Positions 25,401 through 53,262 of a stretch of 64,000 nucleotides of DNA are shown here, in pieces. Origin of the DNA: Erythrocercus mccallii. Taxonomy: Eukaryota; Chordata; Aves; Passeriformes; Dicruridae. The notes beneath the pieces were generated by a model. That model was not told the origin of the DNA and ran no database searches. It saw only the letters and a list, made by a program, of their open reading frames with translations. The stretch is taken from positions 26,735 through 90,734 of the forward strand of contig VZRG01002511.1 in NCBI GenBank assembly GCA_013397435.1, given 5' to 3'. Position numbers and translations under genes: made by a program. Position 1 is the stretch's first letter; the number at the start of each line of letters is the position of its first letter.

Positions 25401-28400
25401 ACTGTCATCTCCTGCCAGCAAGGAAAAAAAAAATCCAAAGAAAATCTCCTGCTGCCATTTCACCCACTGCTTCTGCCTAGTCCCAAAATGCTGATCTTTA
25501 CAGCAATTGCCTCATTCAAATAAAACTCTCACTTTTAACACCTTGCTTAAGACACTCATCAAAATCTATTTCATATTATTAGACAGACAACAGTGCAATC
25601 ATTAAAAAAAGTACGACTTGCCTTAGTCTCACTGACTCTCAGAACCAAACAAATAACTATTATAGAAAAGTTGTTCTAAGTCTGGCTTTTTTGTTTAGTT
25701 AACCAAACAAAACATTTTCTGTTACAATTACTGCATGTCCTATGCAGATAAGGTAAAGAGTTATTGGGAATAAAGCATTATAAAGTTCTCTCACTTTAAC
25801 TTTTTTCCCAAAATAGCACTAATCTTGCTTTTATGCAGATAAAGTCTAGTGACCACTCAAGAAAACATCAGCTGTTGGTGAGACACATAGTAGACGTTCT
25901 AAAATGTACAGCAGGCTGCAGATTAGGAACCTAGAAGTATCTAAGCCCAGGATAGTTTCCCACCCTCCTTCCCAGGCTGTGCATGTCAGGCTCCCCACAC
26001 TCCCAGCACACTGTACCTGCACTGGTAGCGCACCCCAACAATGCGAGCCTGGCAGTTGCAGCAGGAGATCAGCCAGTCGCACTGCCTGCTGCTCTCTGAA
26101 GGTGGAGGTGCTGCTGGAACTGAGCTCTCACAGAAATCTGGAGGCTGATTGTGATGAACAAGCTTCTCATACAGCTTCTGCTCCAGCCTCTCAACAGTCT
26201 CCTTAACAACTTGTTCCCTGAACTGGAAAGAAATTAAAGGGGTTATGAATGAGAGCCACCTATTAAGTTTGAAAAGCTGAGTTACGTTGTCACAAGTCTC
26301 CCAATGTGTCAGCAGTCACAGAATACTACAGAATCATTTCCCCTATCCCCAGCACACTCTACGTAAAACTAAACCAATACCACATTCCTCAGAGATTATT
26401 TTATTTTAGAAAATACCAACCCAGAGCTTTTAAGAAGGCAAGTTAAAAATCACATATGTGTGCTTACAATATTGTTTTTCTTCCATAAGCTTGCTTGAAG
26501 GGAAGGAAACTCATTTCCAAAACAACTACCACAACTCCCAAACCCCTCTGGACTCTCCACCATTAAGTTCTGATTCGCCCATCAGTGACATTTTAAACAT
26601 AACCATAAACTTCCCTTACTTTTAGTTTGTGTAAATAGGCGGCAAAGGAAAGGAAACGCTAGAGAAAAAAGCTTAAAGATAAATGCATATAGTTTCAAGA
26701 AGTTGCTAGCTAATGAACTCTTTGCAGCAGTATCAAACTGCTTTTCAGTGATGTTTATTAGCTGTTCAAAACAAGTTAACATCCACATCCTAACCTATAG
26801 CTTATTGTCAATGGCTTCCTAGAAGTATTTTCTCAAAGCTAACAGTCAAGAAAAGTAAGGTCATCAAACGCTCTGCTTTCAAACACTGGAAACCAAAAGT
26901 ATTGCCCTGCTGAAACTGGGCAATCAAGAGCCTACAAGAGTTCCTGTTCCATGCTCTCCCACACTGAGTGGTCTGGAATTCCTACGGCTGTCTGGAGTGC
27001 CACAAGGATTCTGTTAGGGGAGCTACTTAAAACTACACTCAAACTAACCAAATGCATGAACTAAACATTCCACTTTTCACAAGTGGTATGGATCAAGTTT
27101 ATGGTTTTGGGGTTTTTTAAGGTATCCCTTACACTGTAGACATAGACATCTAGTTCTCATTAAGATCCTGGTCACAAGTGTTGAGTGTTCAGATGTCTAG
27201 AGTCAGGCATCACAAAGATCTCTTCTATGCACAACTTCTCACATATTTAAGTATACCAAAACTTGCAAGACAAGACACTTACTGTTTCCAAGTAGCTAGT
27301 AAACCATTCTGGAGGATTTTCATTTGTGCTTTCTGTTCTGGTCTGATTTAACTTTTGCTGAGGGAAAAAAAAAACCAAACAAAAAGTAAGCAAAGTTTAA
27401 AAAAAAAACCCTCAACACAGCAAGTTAAATGCTGAAATAGCTTTTAAGTGTCTTTATAGTAAAATATTTAAAGTTCTTCAGAAAACAGTGGAGAAGCAAC
27501 ACAAAATAGCCACTGACATTTTCCTGAAACATTTCTGCCTCATTAGCATTTGAGTGTAATTACACACCAAAGAAGTCAAGTCAACCAGAAGTTACCAGAT
27601 GGCAATGACGGCTTCAGGAGATGAATTGCTCTGTTTATCAAAACACTTAAGAATGGTCAACATAAAAGCACCTCTATTTCTGAAGACAGCCTCAAATTAT
27701 CCTCTTGAAGACATTCAAACTATTTGGTGAGCTTCAACAGGTGCAGGTAATTGAAAAAAGAGACCAACTGCTGAATGTAGTTTTTATATATGGCTAAAGA
27801 GGACAATCAGTCTACAGAGTGAATTACATTTATTAATTCTTGGTTTTAATGCAGCTCAGCTTCTTACCTGAATGGTCAGCTCTTCGTTGTTTTTTAATTC
27901 TTCCTCTAATCCCTGAGCTAACATGGAATAATGCAAAAGTGGTTTCTTCTCATCTTTAAGAAGCACCAGCTTTTCTGACATAATTTTTTCATGTAGTTGC
28001 AAAGCATGAGAAGAATTCTTTTCATAGGCATTCATCTGAAGCTGATTTCCTTGTTTAACTGCAATCTAAATAAACAGTACATACATACACCATGTTTTCC
28101 ACTTACAATCAGCATACAAAATCTGCAAAAATACAGTATTACACTACATTGGAGAGTTTGGGGAAAGGGTGAGGAAAGACTAACAGACACAAAAAGAAAA
28201 ACTGCCAAGAGAGATGCCAAGGTAGAGTCAGCTGATATTCTACTTCTGAAAGGTTCTAAAATGCTTATTAAAAAGTTTATTAAAAGCCAAAAGGATAATC
28301 ATGCAAATATCCTACGGGAATTTTTCAGCCTAAAGTGCTCATAGGAGCCAGTAAACAATAGATTGTGATCAGGAATTTATTATTTTGAAATTATCAGATT

Positions 28401-31400
28401 CGAAATTCAAACCATGAGCAAAAAGCTCTGAAAGACTTAACAATGTAAAACAGAAACATAAAGGAATGTAATTCTTACTTTGTCTAACTGCTTATAAAGT
28501 AACTAAGCATTGACACTAATAAGTTTTAATGACATGCTCCACCAGCAGAGTCTATGTGGCAAGATTTTTGAAGGGTTTCACTAAAGCCCAGTATTTCCAA
28601 ATATGGGATTACTGTTGAAGGGCTTGAGAAAAATCAAGTCTCTTAACCAACCCACTGCTGCTCAGGGTCCTGAATCCTAACTGCCTATTCAACTAACTTA
28701 TAAAAACAAAGACCAGCCAGGATGGAAGGAAAATGTAGTAAAACATTCAAGCTCCTGTCCAAAGCTAGAAAACAGCTATTCTGATTTCCCGGGCCAGGTA
28801 ATGCCATTTTTTTTTCTCAGCTACACCAATTTTAATTGGAGAAGGATGAATATATTGAAAAAAGTCAAAGAGCACATTTACCTTCAGAGCTTCTTCATAT
28901 TCCTCTAAAGAAAAATAGAAAGAAATGTGAATGGCCCCTATCTCACATAACAGATCGAAGTTTAGCACACAGTATTTAGAAATCCTTACATGACAAGGGG
29001 CCTCCCCTACCTTCTGTAAATTCTCTTAAAACAGTGCAAGAAATGGTACATACAGCAGCAAGCACACACTTTCACAGCTAAGAACAGCAACAACACGCTA
29101 ATTTAGTCACTTCCAATTTGTTCCTGTGGATCAAGAATTTGATGCCAAACCATATATAAAATACAAAAATCAAAAAGCAAGCATTTTCAACTGCATCTTC
29201 AAAAAACACAAAGCAACAGCTGTGGTCTCTTTCTTGTTTTCACCTCAATTAACCAGCAGCTCACCTTTGCTGTTCACAGAGACCTGCAAAGAGAAGTAAC
29301 AGTGAGCAAGGGCCACAGATGTGTTTTTGCAATTCTCTTAAAATTAACATACTTCAGAATGAACATATTTTTATTCACCGTTTCTAAAACACCAGTCCTT
29401 TAGGTATTTGTTATTGCTGCCATGTTTAATCATTACCCAAAGTTGTGCTGCTTTGAAGCAGCCCATGTTTGTTACTGGATTGGCACAGGAGGCAGTGCTG
29501 GCACTGCTGGCACCCAGAACAAGCGTGCTCTCCTCAGAAAGTCAGTGCCTGTACCCCAGGGCTCACTGCACAAGTCCAGAGCTTGGCCCCAGCTGCTTTA
29601 AATGCCCAGTTAAGTGTTTCAAAGGACCAATTAAGTGTTTCATAAGCCCATTCTTCTACAGAAACTTACTTATCAATTCTGCACACAGAAGTCACTAGTA
29701 CAAGAAGTTTTATAATCCCCACAACAACAAGATTCTGAACAATGTTTGCTCAGTACTTCAGAAAAAGCTTTCATAGATGCATCTATATATTTATATATTA
29801 TACAAGCTGGAAAATAAGGGGAGAATCATTCTCTGAAACATTGTTGGAAGCTTCTTGACATTTCCCCTTAGGGACAGAAAGAAAGAACAAGAACTCCCAT
29901 TTCATTTAGGAGAGCCATAATCCATGCAGTGGAACACTGAGCTTGCAAATGTCCGTTCTGTGTGAGAGTTACATTCCCCTCTGAATCTCCAGATAAACAA
30001 AAATAATATGAGGGTGAGACTGTGCCAAGCAGGAAGTTACTCAACGAGGACACCCAGAAGTAACCAATTTGTTTTCTGAGTCAGTAATCTGCTTGGAGAT
30101 TACAGCACTTGCATAAAGCAAGCAGAGGATTTGAGTACACCAGATCACTGAAGCAGACATATGTTAATGACAGGAGACCTACATTTTCCAGAGGAAGGAG
30201 TCTAGATTGAAGAGACAGGGCTTTATCACAGTTGTAAACACAGATAGTTACAACTAGTTGGCTCTTGTTAAAAAAAAAAAAATGTTCCTCAATAGAAACA
30301 TTCCTCCCTCAGAGCACAAAGAACCACTGGGTGTTTCAACAGGGTGAGAAAAAGAAAGGGAGTAGCTTCTAGAAAACTATTTTAAGATATGTATGCTGCA
30401 TTAAGAGTAAAACCACAAGACTATCAGCTATGTTCTTATCAAAGGGGCAAACATTCCCCCACCCTAATCTGCATAACAGACTCTCCTGAAGGACCCACTA
30501 CAAATCATCACGAGGCAGAAAGTCATTTCTGTCACCAGTCATTTTTCTGACTTATTAGTAGGGTGGGGTAGCAGGTGTTTTACCTCATCATTATCCTCAT
30601 CAATGTACTTGATCTGAATGTTGTCCACATCAAATGAAACTTTAACCTGTAATGAAAAAAAAAGAACACAAAACCATAGTGAGGCAGGATGCCAGGTGCC
30701 CTCAGTTAATGATTATTAATTGGAAATACCATTAAAACCCTTCTACCCCTCCCTTCAGTTTCTCAGTTGAATCAAACACTGTTTTACCAAATCCATTCCT
30801 CTGGAGGTGAACTTTTCCCAGTGCCTTCCTTCCAAGCTTTACTAACTTTCCCTAATGAAAAGAATAAACACATTTCTTTCCTGTTGCACCTTGCCCAGTT
30901 AATGTTTACTCCAAAATAAATAATAATAATCCTCCCATTCTAAGAGGACAAGCTCAGGGTTAATAAACTTCGTCATGGTAAACACTGCAAAATATGAAGG
31001 CAAAGTCAAACAATCCCTAAGCTCTGTATTTTGCATTATAAAGCACCTGGGAGACAGCTCACATAGGTGATCAGCCTTTTTTCAGCCTGCCAAAATTCAG
31101 AGAATAAAGCTGAGCAGCTATTTTACATTAACAAGGCAGAATAAGCAGCACCAAATGAACCATAAAAAGAAAGCACTTCTTTCCATATGCTGAGTCTTTG
31201 AGGCTCCTGTACGTTTTTGTACCATGTCCCTATAAAAGCTGTATTTTTCCCAACAAAACCATTCTGAAATAACTGACATATCCTGCTAGCCCAGACCTAA
31301 CAGAACAATAGCAACAGCCTCAGCCAAGAGTGGCTGCCTGGGGAGTCACAGAGCCCCACCGGAGCACAGGGACACAGGGCACACATGGACACATTCTGCA

Positions 31401-32914
31401 GTGAACATGCTCCAGGCACGTTCTTCCAGCAACACATCCCAAATTTTGTGAGAGCAGTGAGAGAACCAACTTGTTTTGTCAGGAAGGAACCGTGGTCTGT
31501 ACTTACATGGTCTAATATCACAGATTGCCCCCTAAACTCAAGGCAGAACAAGAGCTCGTGTTATCCCTTATAAACATCAAACACATTTAATAAAATATCA
31601 AAATATAAGAAAGACACAAGTTTGACTGATACTCCCTTGAAGCAGTAACTCACATAACAGAGACAACCCGTGGTTCTACCTTGGTCAGGGAAACGCTGTA
31701 ATAGAACACCACACCTTGAACAAACACACCCTTGCTCTCAGAATACCTAAGATTAAGGGCAGCACAGTGCTTACACAGTAATCTGCTTCCAGCTTTGATG
31801 CAAGCAGGATTCTAACCAGCTCAGACATTCCTGCAGGGTCTACTTGCACTATGTATTTTAAGATTGAACCAGTGCCTCTTTCAGAGGACTGAAATACGAG
31901 AAGATGATGCAGTTCAAACTTTGAACTTGAGCAATTCCTAAAGCAAAACTCTCCCGCATGTATACTGGAATATACTAGCCAGAAAAAGAGCTGAAAGAAA
32001 ACAAAACAGCAACGAGATCTCTTCAGATGCGACACTGAGAGCAAGCTAAAAAAATAAAACAGTTGCTACAGAATTAAAAATAATAACAACAACAATAATG
32101 TTAGTTTCATCATAGCCAAGGGAATCCTTACAACACAATTTCACCCTAAGCCAATACAGGAGTTGTCACTACACAGCCCTGAAAACAAGCACCCAAACTC
32201 TAAACTATACCAAGTGCATGATACACAGATGTTCATAAGCAACTGCCCACGCATGCATGGCCCAGTCAGATGCTGTTCTGTGCAAACCACCACACACAAA
32301 GCTCCGGGAACCAAGGGACCAAACAAAAATCTATTAGTGACTCAGTACCCCAAGGAGCACAGACGAAACTCCAGAAAAGCAAAAGACGTGTGTTACTTCA
32401 CCACAGCTACTTCAATAAGAATAGAAAATAATAGGAATAGGATGTACTTTACAGAGGGATACAAAACCAAACCAAGAGTCCATACCTGTGGAAAAGGGCA
32501 AAGAACACAGCTAAGACCACCTGCTCACACAGGGAAAAAAAAGGGCCCTTGAAAATAATTTTCCAAACCAGGCCGTTCCCGTCAATCTACGCACACAGCG
32601 CAAAAGTAAACTACACTACTTTGGAAAAAAGAAAAATCAGGATCGCAGCCGTATGAACCATCAGTTCTAACAGCCTGTGTAACGGGGGACACTGGCGCGG
32701 CCAGAAACTCTGGGCTCTCGAAGCCTGGCTAGCACCTCACCGAGCCGGCTCCCACGGCTGCGGCCCCGCGGCGGACACCCCGCTCCGCCTCCCGCGGCCA
32801 TCCTGCGCTCACCATGGCCTCCACATCGGCCCACGTCGTGTGCGCCGGGTCGGACACGAGGAAGGTGCGGGTGTCGCCGCGGCAGGTGACGCGCAGGGTG
32901 ACCCGCGGCTCCAT
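16485..32914 (-). CDS. NBR1: NBR1, selective autophagy cargo receptor, complete, 21 coding exons
   Basis: NBR1 links ubiquitinated cargo to ATG8-family proteins on the forming autophagosome. Coding exons in transcript order: 32914-32813, 30646-30584, 29283-29265, 28904-28882, 28065-27868, 27357-27283, 26222-26017, 24995-24831, 24358-24152, 23509-23350, 22847-22560, 22149-21997, 21536-21461, 21143-21033, 20253-20062, 19940-19809, 19201-18841, 18551-18454, 17914-17845, 17148-17043, 16658-16485. They total 2979 nt, 992 aa plus stop (human 966). Domains: PB1 (about 4-81, acidic D50 retained), ZZ zinc finger (about 208-260), coiled coil (about 285-330), four-tryptophan NBR1 domain (about 354-475), LIR at YIII (764-767, after a Ser/Asp/Glu-rich stretch), amphipathic J helix (about 907-925) and C-terminal UBA with MGF (954-956). 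Two microexons (19 and 23 nt) encode the end of PB1. All introns are GT-AG except the one after exon 11, which uses GC. An in-frame upstream ATG at 32971 could add 19 residues. Confidence 0.96.
20528..20825 (+). mobile_element. CR1 LINE 3' fragment in an NBR1 intron
   Basis: Truncated chicken-repeat-1 (CR1) retrotransposon. It carries the characteristic reverse-transcriptase C-terminal/3' segment (the GGTGGTGAGGCCCTGGCACA block and the following conserved sequence). It ends in the diagnostic CR1 tail, ATTCTATGATT at 20814-20824, with no poly(A). It is 5'-truncated, about 300 bp long, in plus orientation (antisense to NBR1), and lies in the intron between the exons at 21143-21033 and 20253-20062. 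The 5' boundary is approximate. Confidence 0.9.
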
Positions 32915-32966
32915 GGCGCGCTCCCGCGGGGCCGGGGGCAGCGGCGCCAGCCCTCCGGACAGGCAC

Positions 32967-32977
32967 AACATGGCGGC
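32967..32977 (+). promoter_or_regulatory. YY1-type motif AACATGGCGGC
   Basis: Exact match to the YY1 consensus AANATGGCGGC, about 55 bp upstream of the NBR1 start codon and inside the shared promoter. The reverse complement of this motif also contains the in-frame upstream NBR1 ATG. Confidence 0.6.
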
Positions 32978-33111
32978 CCGAGGGCGGCCTGCCCCGAGCC
33001 CGATGCGCGCGGCTATTGGCGGAGCCGCCTGTCACTCATCCAGCACGCCACTCTGGTTGGTCGAGAGGCGGAGCCAGGGGGCCGCGGAACCACAACAATA
33101 AACAGAGCCCA

Positions 33112-33125
33112 GCGCGCGCGCGCGC
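33112..33125. repeat. (GC)7 alternating tract in shared promoter
   Basis: Fourteen bases of perfect alternating GC within the CpG island, a classic sequence for Z-DNA formation. It is short and may be incidental. Confidence 0.9.
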
Positions 33126-33182
33126 ACCGCGGCCACGCACGTCCGGCGGCTGCGCCGCGGCGGCGCCTGCGCACGCCGGGAT

Positions 33183-33188
33183 CACGTG
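33183..33188 (+). promoter_or_regulatory. CACGTG E-box in NBR1-BRCA1 promoter
   Basis: Perfect palindromic E-box in the context ATCACGTGGC, 11 bp before a CCAAT box. Candidate binders are USF, MYC/MAX or the MiT/TFE family. TFEB prefers a closely similar CLEAR element, which would fit NBR1's autophagy role, but this is inference from sequence alone. Confidence 0.5.
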
Positions 33189-33198
33189 GCGGCCGCAG

Positions 33199-33308
33199 CC
33201 AATCAGCTGCCAAGCAGAGCCAACTGGGCTCGGCCCGGTCCGGCCCTCCCCGCTCAGGCGGAAGGAGCCGTTGGGGGGGTGCGAGTGGGCTCCGCAGCCT
33301 CGGATTGG
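33199..33308. promoter_or_regulatory. Paired CCAAT boxes (33199-33203 forward, 33304-33308 inverted)
   Basis: GCCAATCAG on the plus strand and GGATTGGCT (inverted CCAAT) about 100 bp further on. Both have good NF-Y flanks. A third inverted CCAAT lies at 33015-33019. Opposed CCAAT boxes are typical of bidirectional CpG-island promoters. Confidence 0.6.
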
Positions 33309-33322
33309 CTGCGCGCGGCGGG

Positions 33323-33339
33323 GCGGGAAGGGCGCGAAA
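33323..33339 (+). promoter_or_regulatory. Tandem E2F-type sites
   Basis: GCGGGAA (33323-33329) is followed directly by GCGCGAAA (33332-33339), the reverse complement of the perfect E2F consensus TTTCGCGC. BRCA1 is an established E2F/cell-cycle target in mammals, so these are plausible S-phase control sites for BRCA1 here. Confidence 0.6.
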
Positions 33340-33414
33340 CGCGGCGCGCGGAGCGGGCTGAGGCGGGACGGGCCCGGCCGTGGCCTGGCGCTGACGGCAC
33401 TGACCGCTCCGGTA

Positions 33415-33789
33415 NNNNNNNNNNNNNNNNNNNNNNNNNNNNNNNNNNNNNNNNNNNNNNNNNNNNNNNNNNNNNNNNNNNNNNNNNNNNNNNNNNNNNN
33501 NNNNNNNNNNNNNNNNNNNNNNNNNNNNNNNNNNNNNNNNNNNNNNNNNNNNNNNNNNNNNNNNNNNNNNNNNNNNNNNNNNNNNNNNNNNNNNNNNNNN
33601 NNNNNNNNNNNNNNNNNNNNNNNNNNNNNNNNNNNNNNNNNNNNNNNNNNNNNNNNNNNNNNNNNNNNNNNNNNNNNNNNNNNNNNNNNNNNNNNNNNNN
33701 NNNNNNNNNNNNNNNNNNNNNNNNNNNNNNNNNNNNNNNNNNNNNNNNNNNNNNNNNNNNNNNNNNNNNNNNNNNNNNNNNNNNNNNNN
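33415..33789. other. Assembly gap (375 N) in shared promoter
   Basis: N run inside the BRCA1-side of the CpG island. The 12-mer GGCACTGACCGC occurs on both sides (about 33396 and 33805), suggesting that the missing sequence is repetitive. The gap may contain BRCA1's non-coding exon 1. Confidence 0.99.
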
Positions 33790-34280
33790 CTCCGGCGCTG
33801 CCCCGGCACTGACCGCGCTCCCTCCGCCCGTGCCGGGACGCTCCGCCTCGGCCCGCGGTCAGGCCTCGCTGCCGCCGCGGGAAGCTCGGGCAGTTTCTCT
33901 TTGTTTTGCCGGGAGGCCTCACCTGTGGTGGCTCGTGTGGGTACGCCCAGGCTCCTCTGCAGAAGCCTGTCTGCCGTGTTCTTTGCGTGCTTTTCCAACG
34001 AGCAAGCCCCTCCCTCCTGCTGTTTTGTACTCTGCGCCCTGGCTGAGTTTCACCTGAATAAACCCTCTCTGGGCGCTCCTTTGGGTACAAGACACTCGTT
34101 CAGAGTAAGAACCCCTCTGTGCTGTGAAGCGTTGCTTAAGGAATAACAGCACCGTGTTTGATACCATTCTGCAGTTAGAGCAGAGGCGTGCGGGGGAGAG
34201 CGTGGTCATGGGAGGCAACAGAAGTTTTTGCAGAAACAAAGCTGATAATATTTATTTTTTTTTCTGTAGAGTATTTTTGA

Positions 34281-34286
34281 ATGTGA
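34281..34286 (+). promoter_or_regulatory. BRCA1: Minimal start-stop upstream ORF in BRCA1 5' leader
   Basis: ATGTGA (start codon directly followed by stop) lies three bases before the BRCA1 start codon, inside the first coding exon (acceptor AG at 34268-34269). Start-stop elements can stall or recycle ribosomes just before a main start codon. No function is shown. Confidence 0.7.
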
Positions 34287-34289
34287 AGG

Positions 34290-52373
<18,084 letters not shown>

Positions 52374-53262
52374 GGGTGAACAGCCCCTCTTATTGGTAAT
52401 AAAATTATTTAAACAACACTGAAGGTGAAATTACCCACTGTTCTTTAAAGCTTTACGTTAACTTAATTACGAGATTATAAATGTTAAATGAGTTTTAAAA
52501 GTTAGAAAATGTAGAAATGGCCTCCCCAGAGAAATGGTGATCTGTTATTTCCCACTGCAGCCAGTTTCTGTTTAGATACTCCATTTTGGAGACAGTAGTT
52601 TAAAAGAGGAATATTGGGCTCAGGGTTTGAATTAAAACATACCTGCACTCTGGAGTAACCTCCATATTTTCATTTTGCTTAAATACAAACCCTGAATACT
52701 GTTTTGTGATTATTAATGCATCAGCCACAGCCATTGATTGATGCTGGTGGTGTTGAAAACTCTACAAACAGCTCTGCTGTTGTGCATCAAAGTGCCAGCT
52801 CATCCTAGCCAGAAACACTGGCCCCAGGTGTGGTCCCCACAGAGTCCAAAGAGAAGGCAAGGCTTAAAGCCAGGAACCTGTACCAGTGCTGCCAGGCTGA
52901 TTTCTGACAAGTGTATGTGGCACTGTGAAGGGATAATGAAGAGATGCACTTTAGTATCCAGGTGACCCACGATAAGCCCAGTAAGAATCTGCTTCTAATA
53001 GTCCCTGCTTGCAAAATGAGGCTGCAGAGAAATTGGGTTTTTATGAAAGAGAATATCTTGCTTGTTTCTGTTGCCAAGCAATTCCGTTTCTTATCTAATT
53101 TTGTACATTGAGAGCAGAACTGATTGTTTAAAAAGAAAAAAAATGTAGCTAAGTTTAGAAATTTTTTTTGTGATAAGATGCTGCTGTCTTGGAAAGTTAC
53201 AGAAAGTGTGTTTATAAATATTTGAATGCACAAAAGAAATAAAGTTATTTTGGAAGTATTTA
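52374..53262 (+). other. BRCA1: BRCA1 3' UTR with two polyadenylation signals
   Basis: AATAAA occurs at 52398-52403, only 25 bp after the stop, and again at 53238-53243, the latter followed by T-rich sequence. Use of both would give a very short and an approximately 880-nt 3' UTR. The end point is inferred. Confidence 0.6.

Larger units (their letters stand above)
32915..34269. promoter_or_regulatory. NBR1-BRCA1 bidirectional CpG-island promoter
   Basis: Head-to-head intergenic region: NBR1 starts leftward at 32914 and the first coding exon of BRCA1 starts rightward at 34270. It is GC/CpG-rich with no TATA box. It has CCAAT motifs in both orientations (33015-33019, 33199-33203, 33304-33308), an E-box (33183-33188), E2F-type sites (33323-33339), a YY1-type motif (32967-32977) and GC boxes. 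BRCA1 in other vertebrates has a non-coding first exon; here it must lie in the gap or in 33790-34268, and I could not place it. GC content falls off after about 33960. Confidence 0.85.

Noticed and set aside
26310..26335. Short match resembling an inverted CR1 tail
   Set aside because: Only about 20 bases of CACAGAAT-type sequence with no adjoining CR1 body.
33016..34146. Long open frames (up to 376 codons) across the BRCA1 promoter region on both strands
   Set aside because: They run through 375 N bases that are read as open, and through CpG-island sequence with few stops. No protein family is recognisable and the region is promoter/leader.
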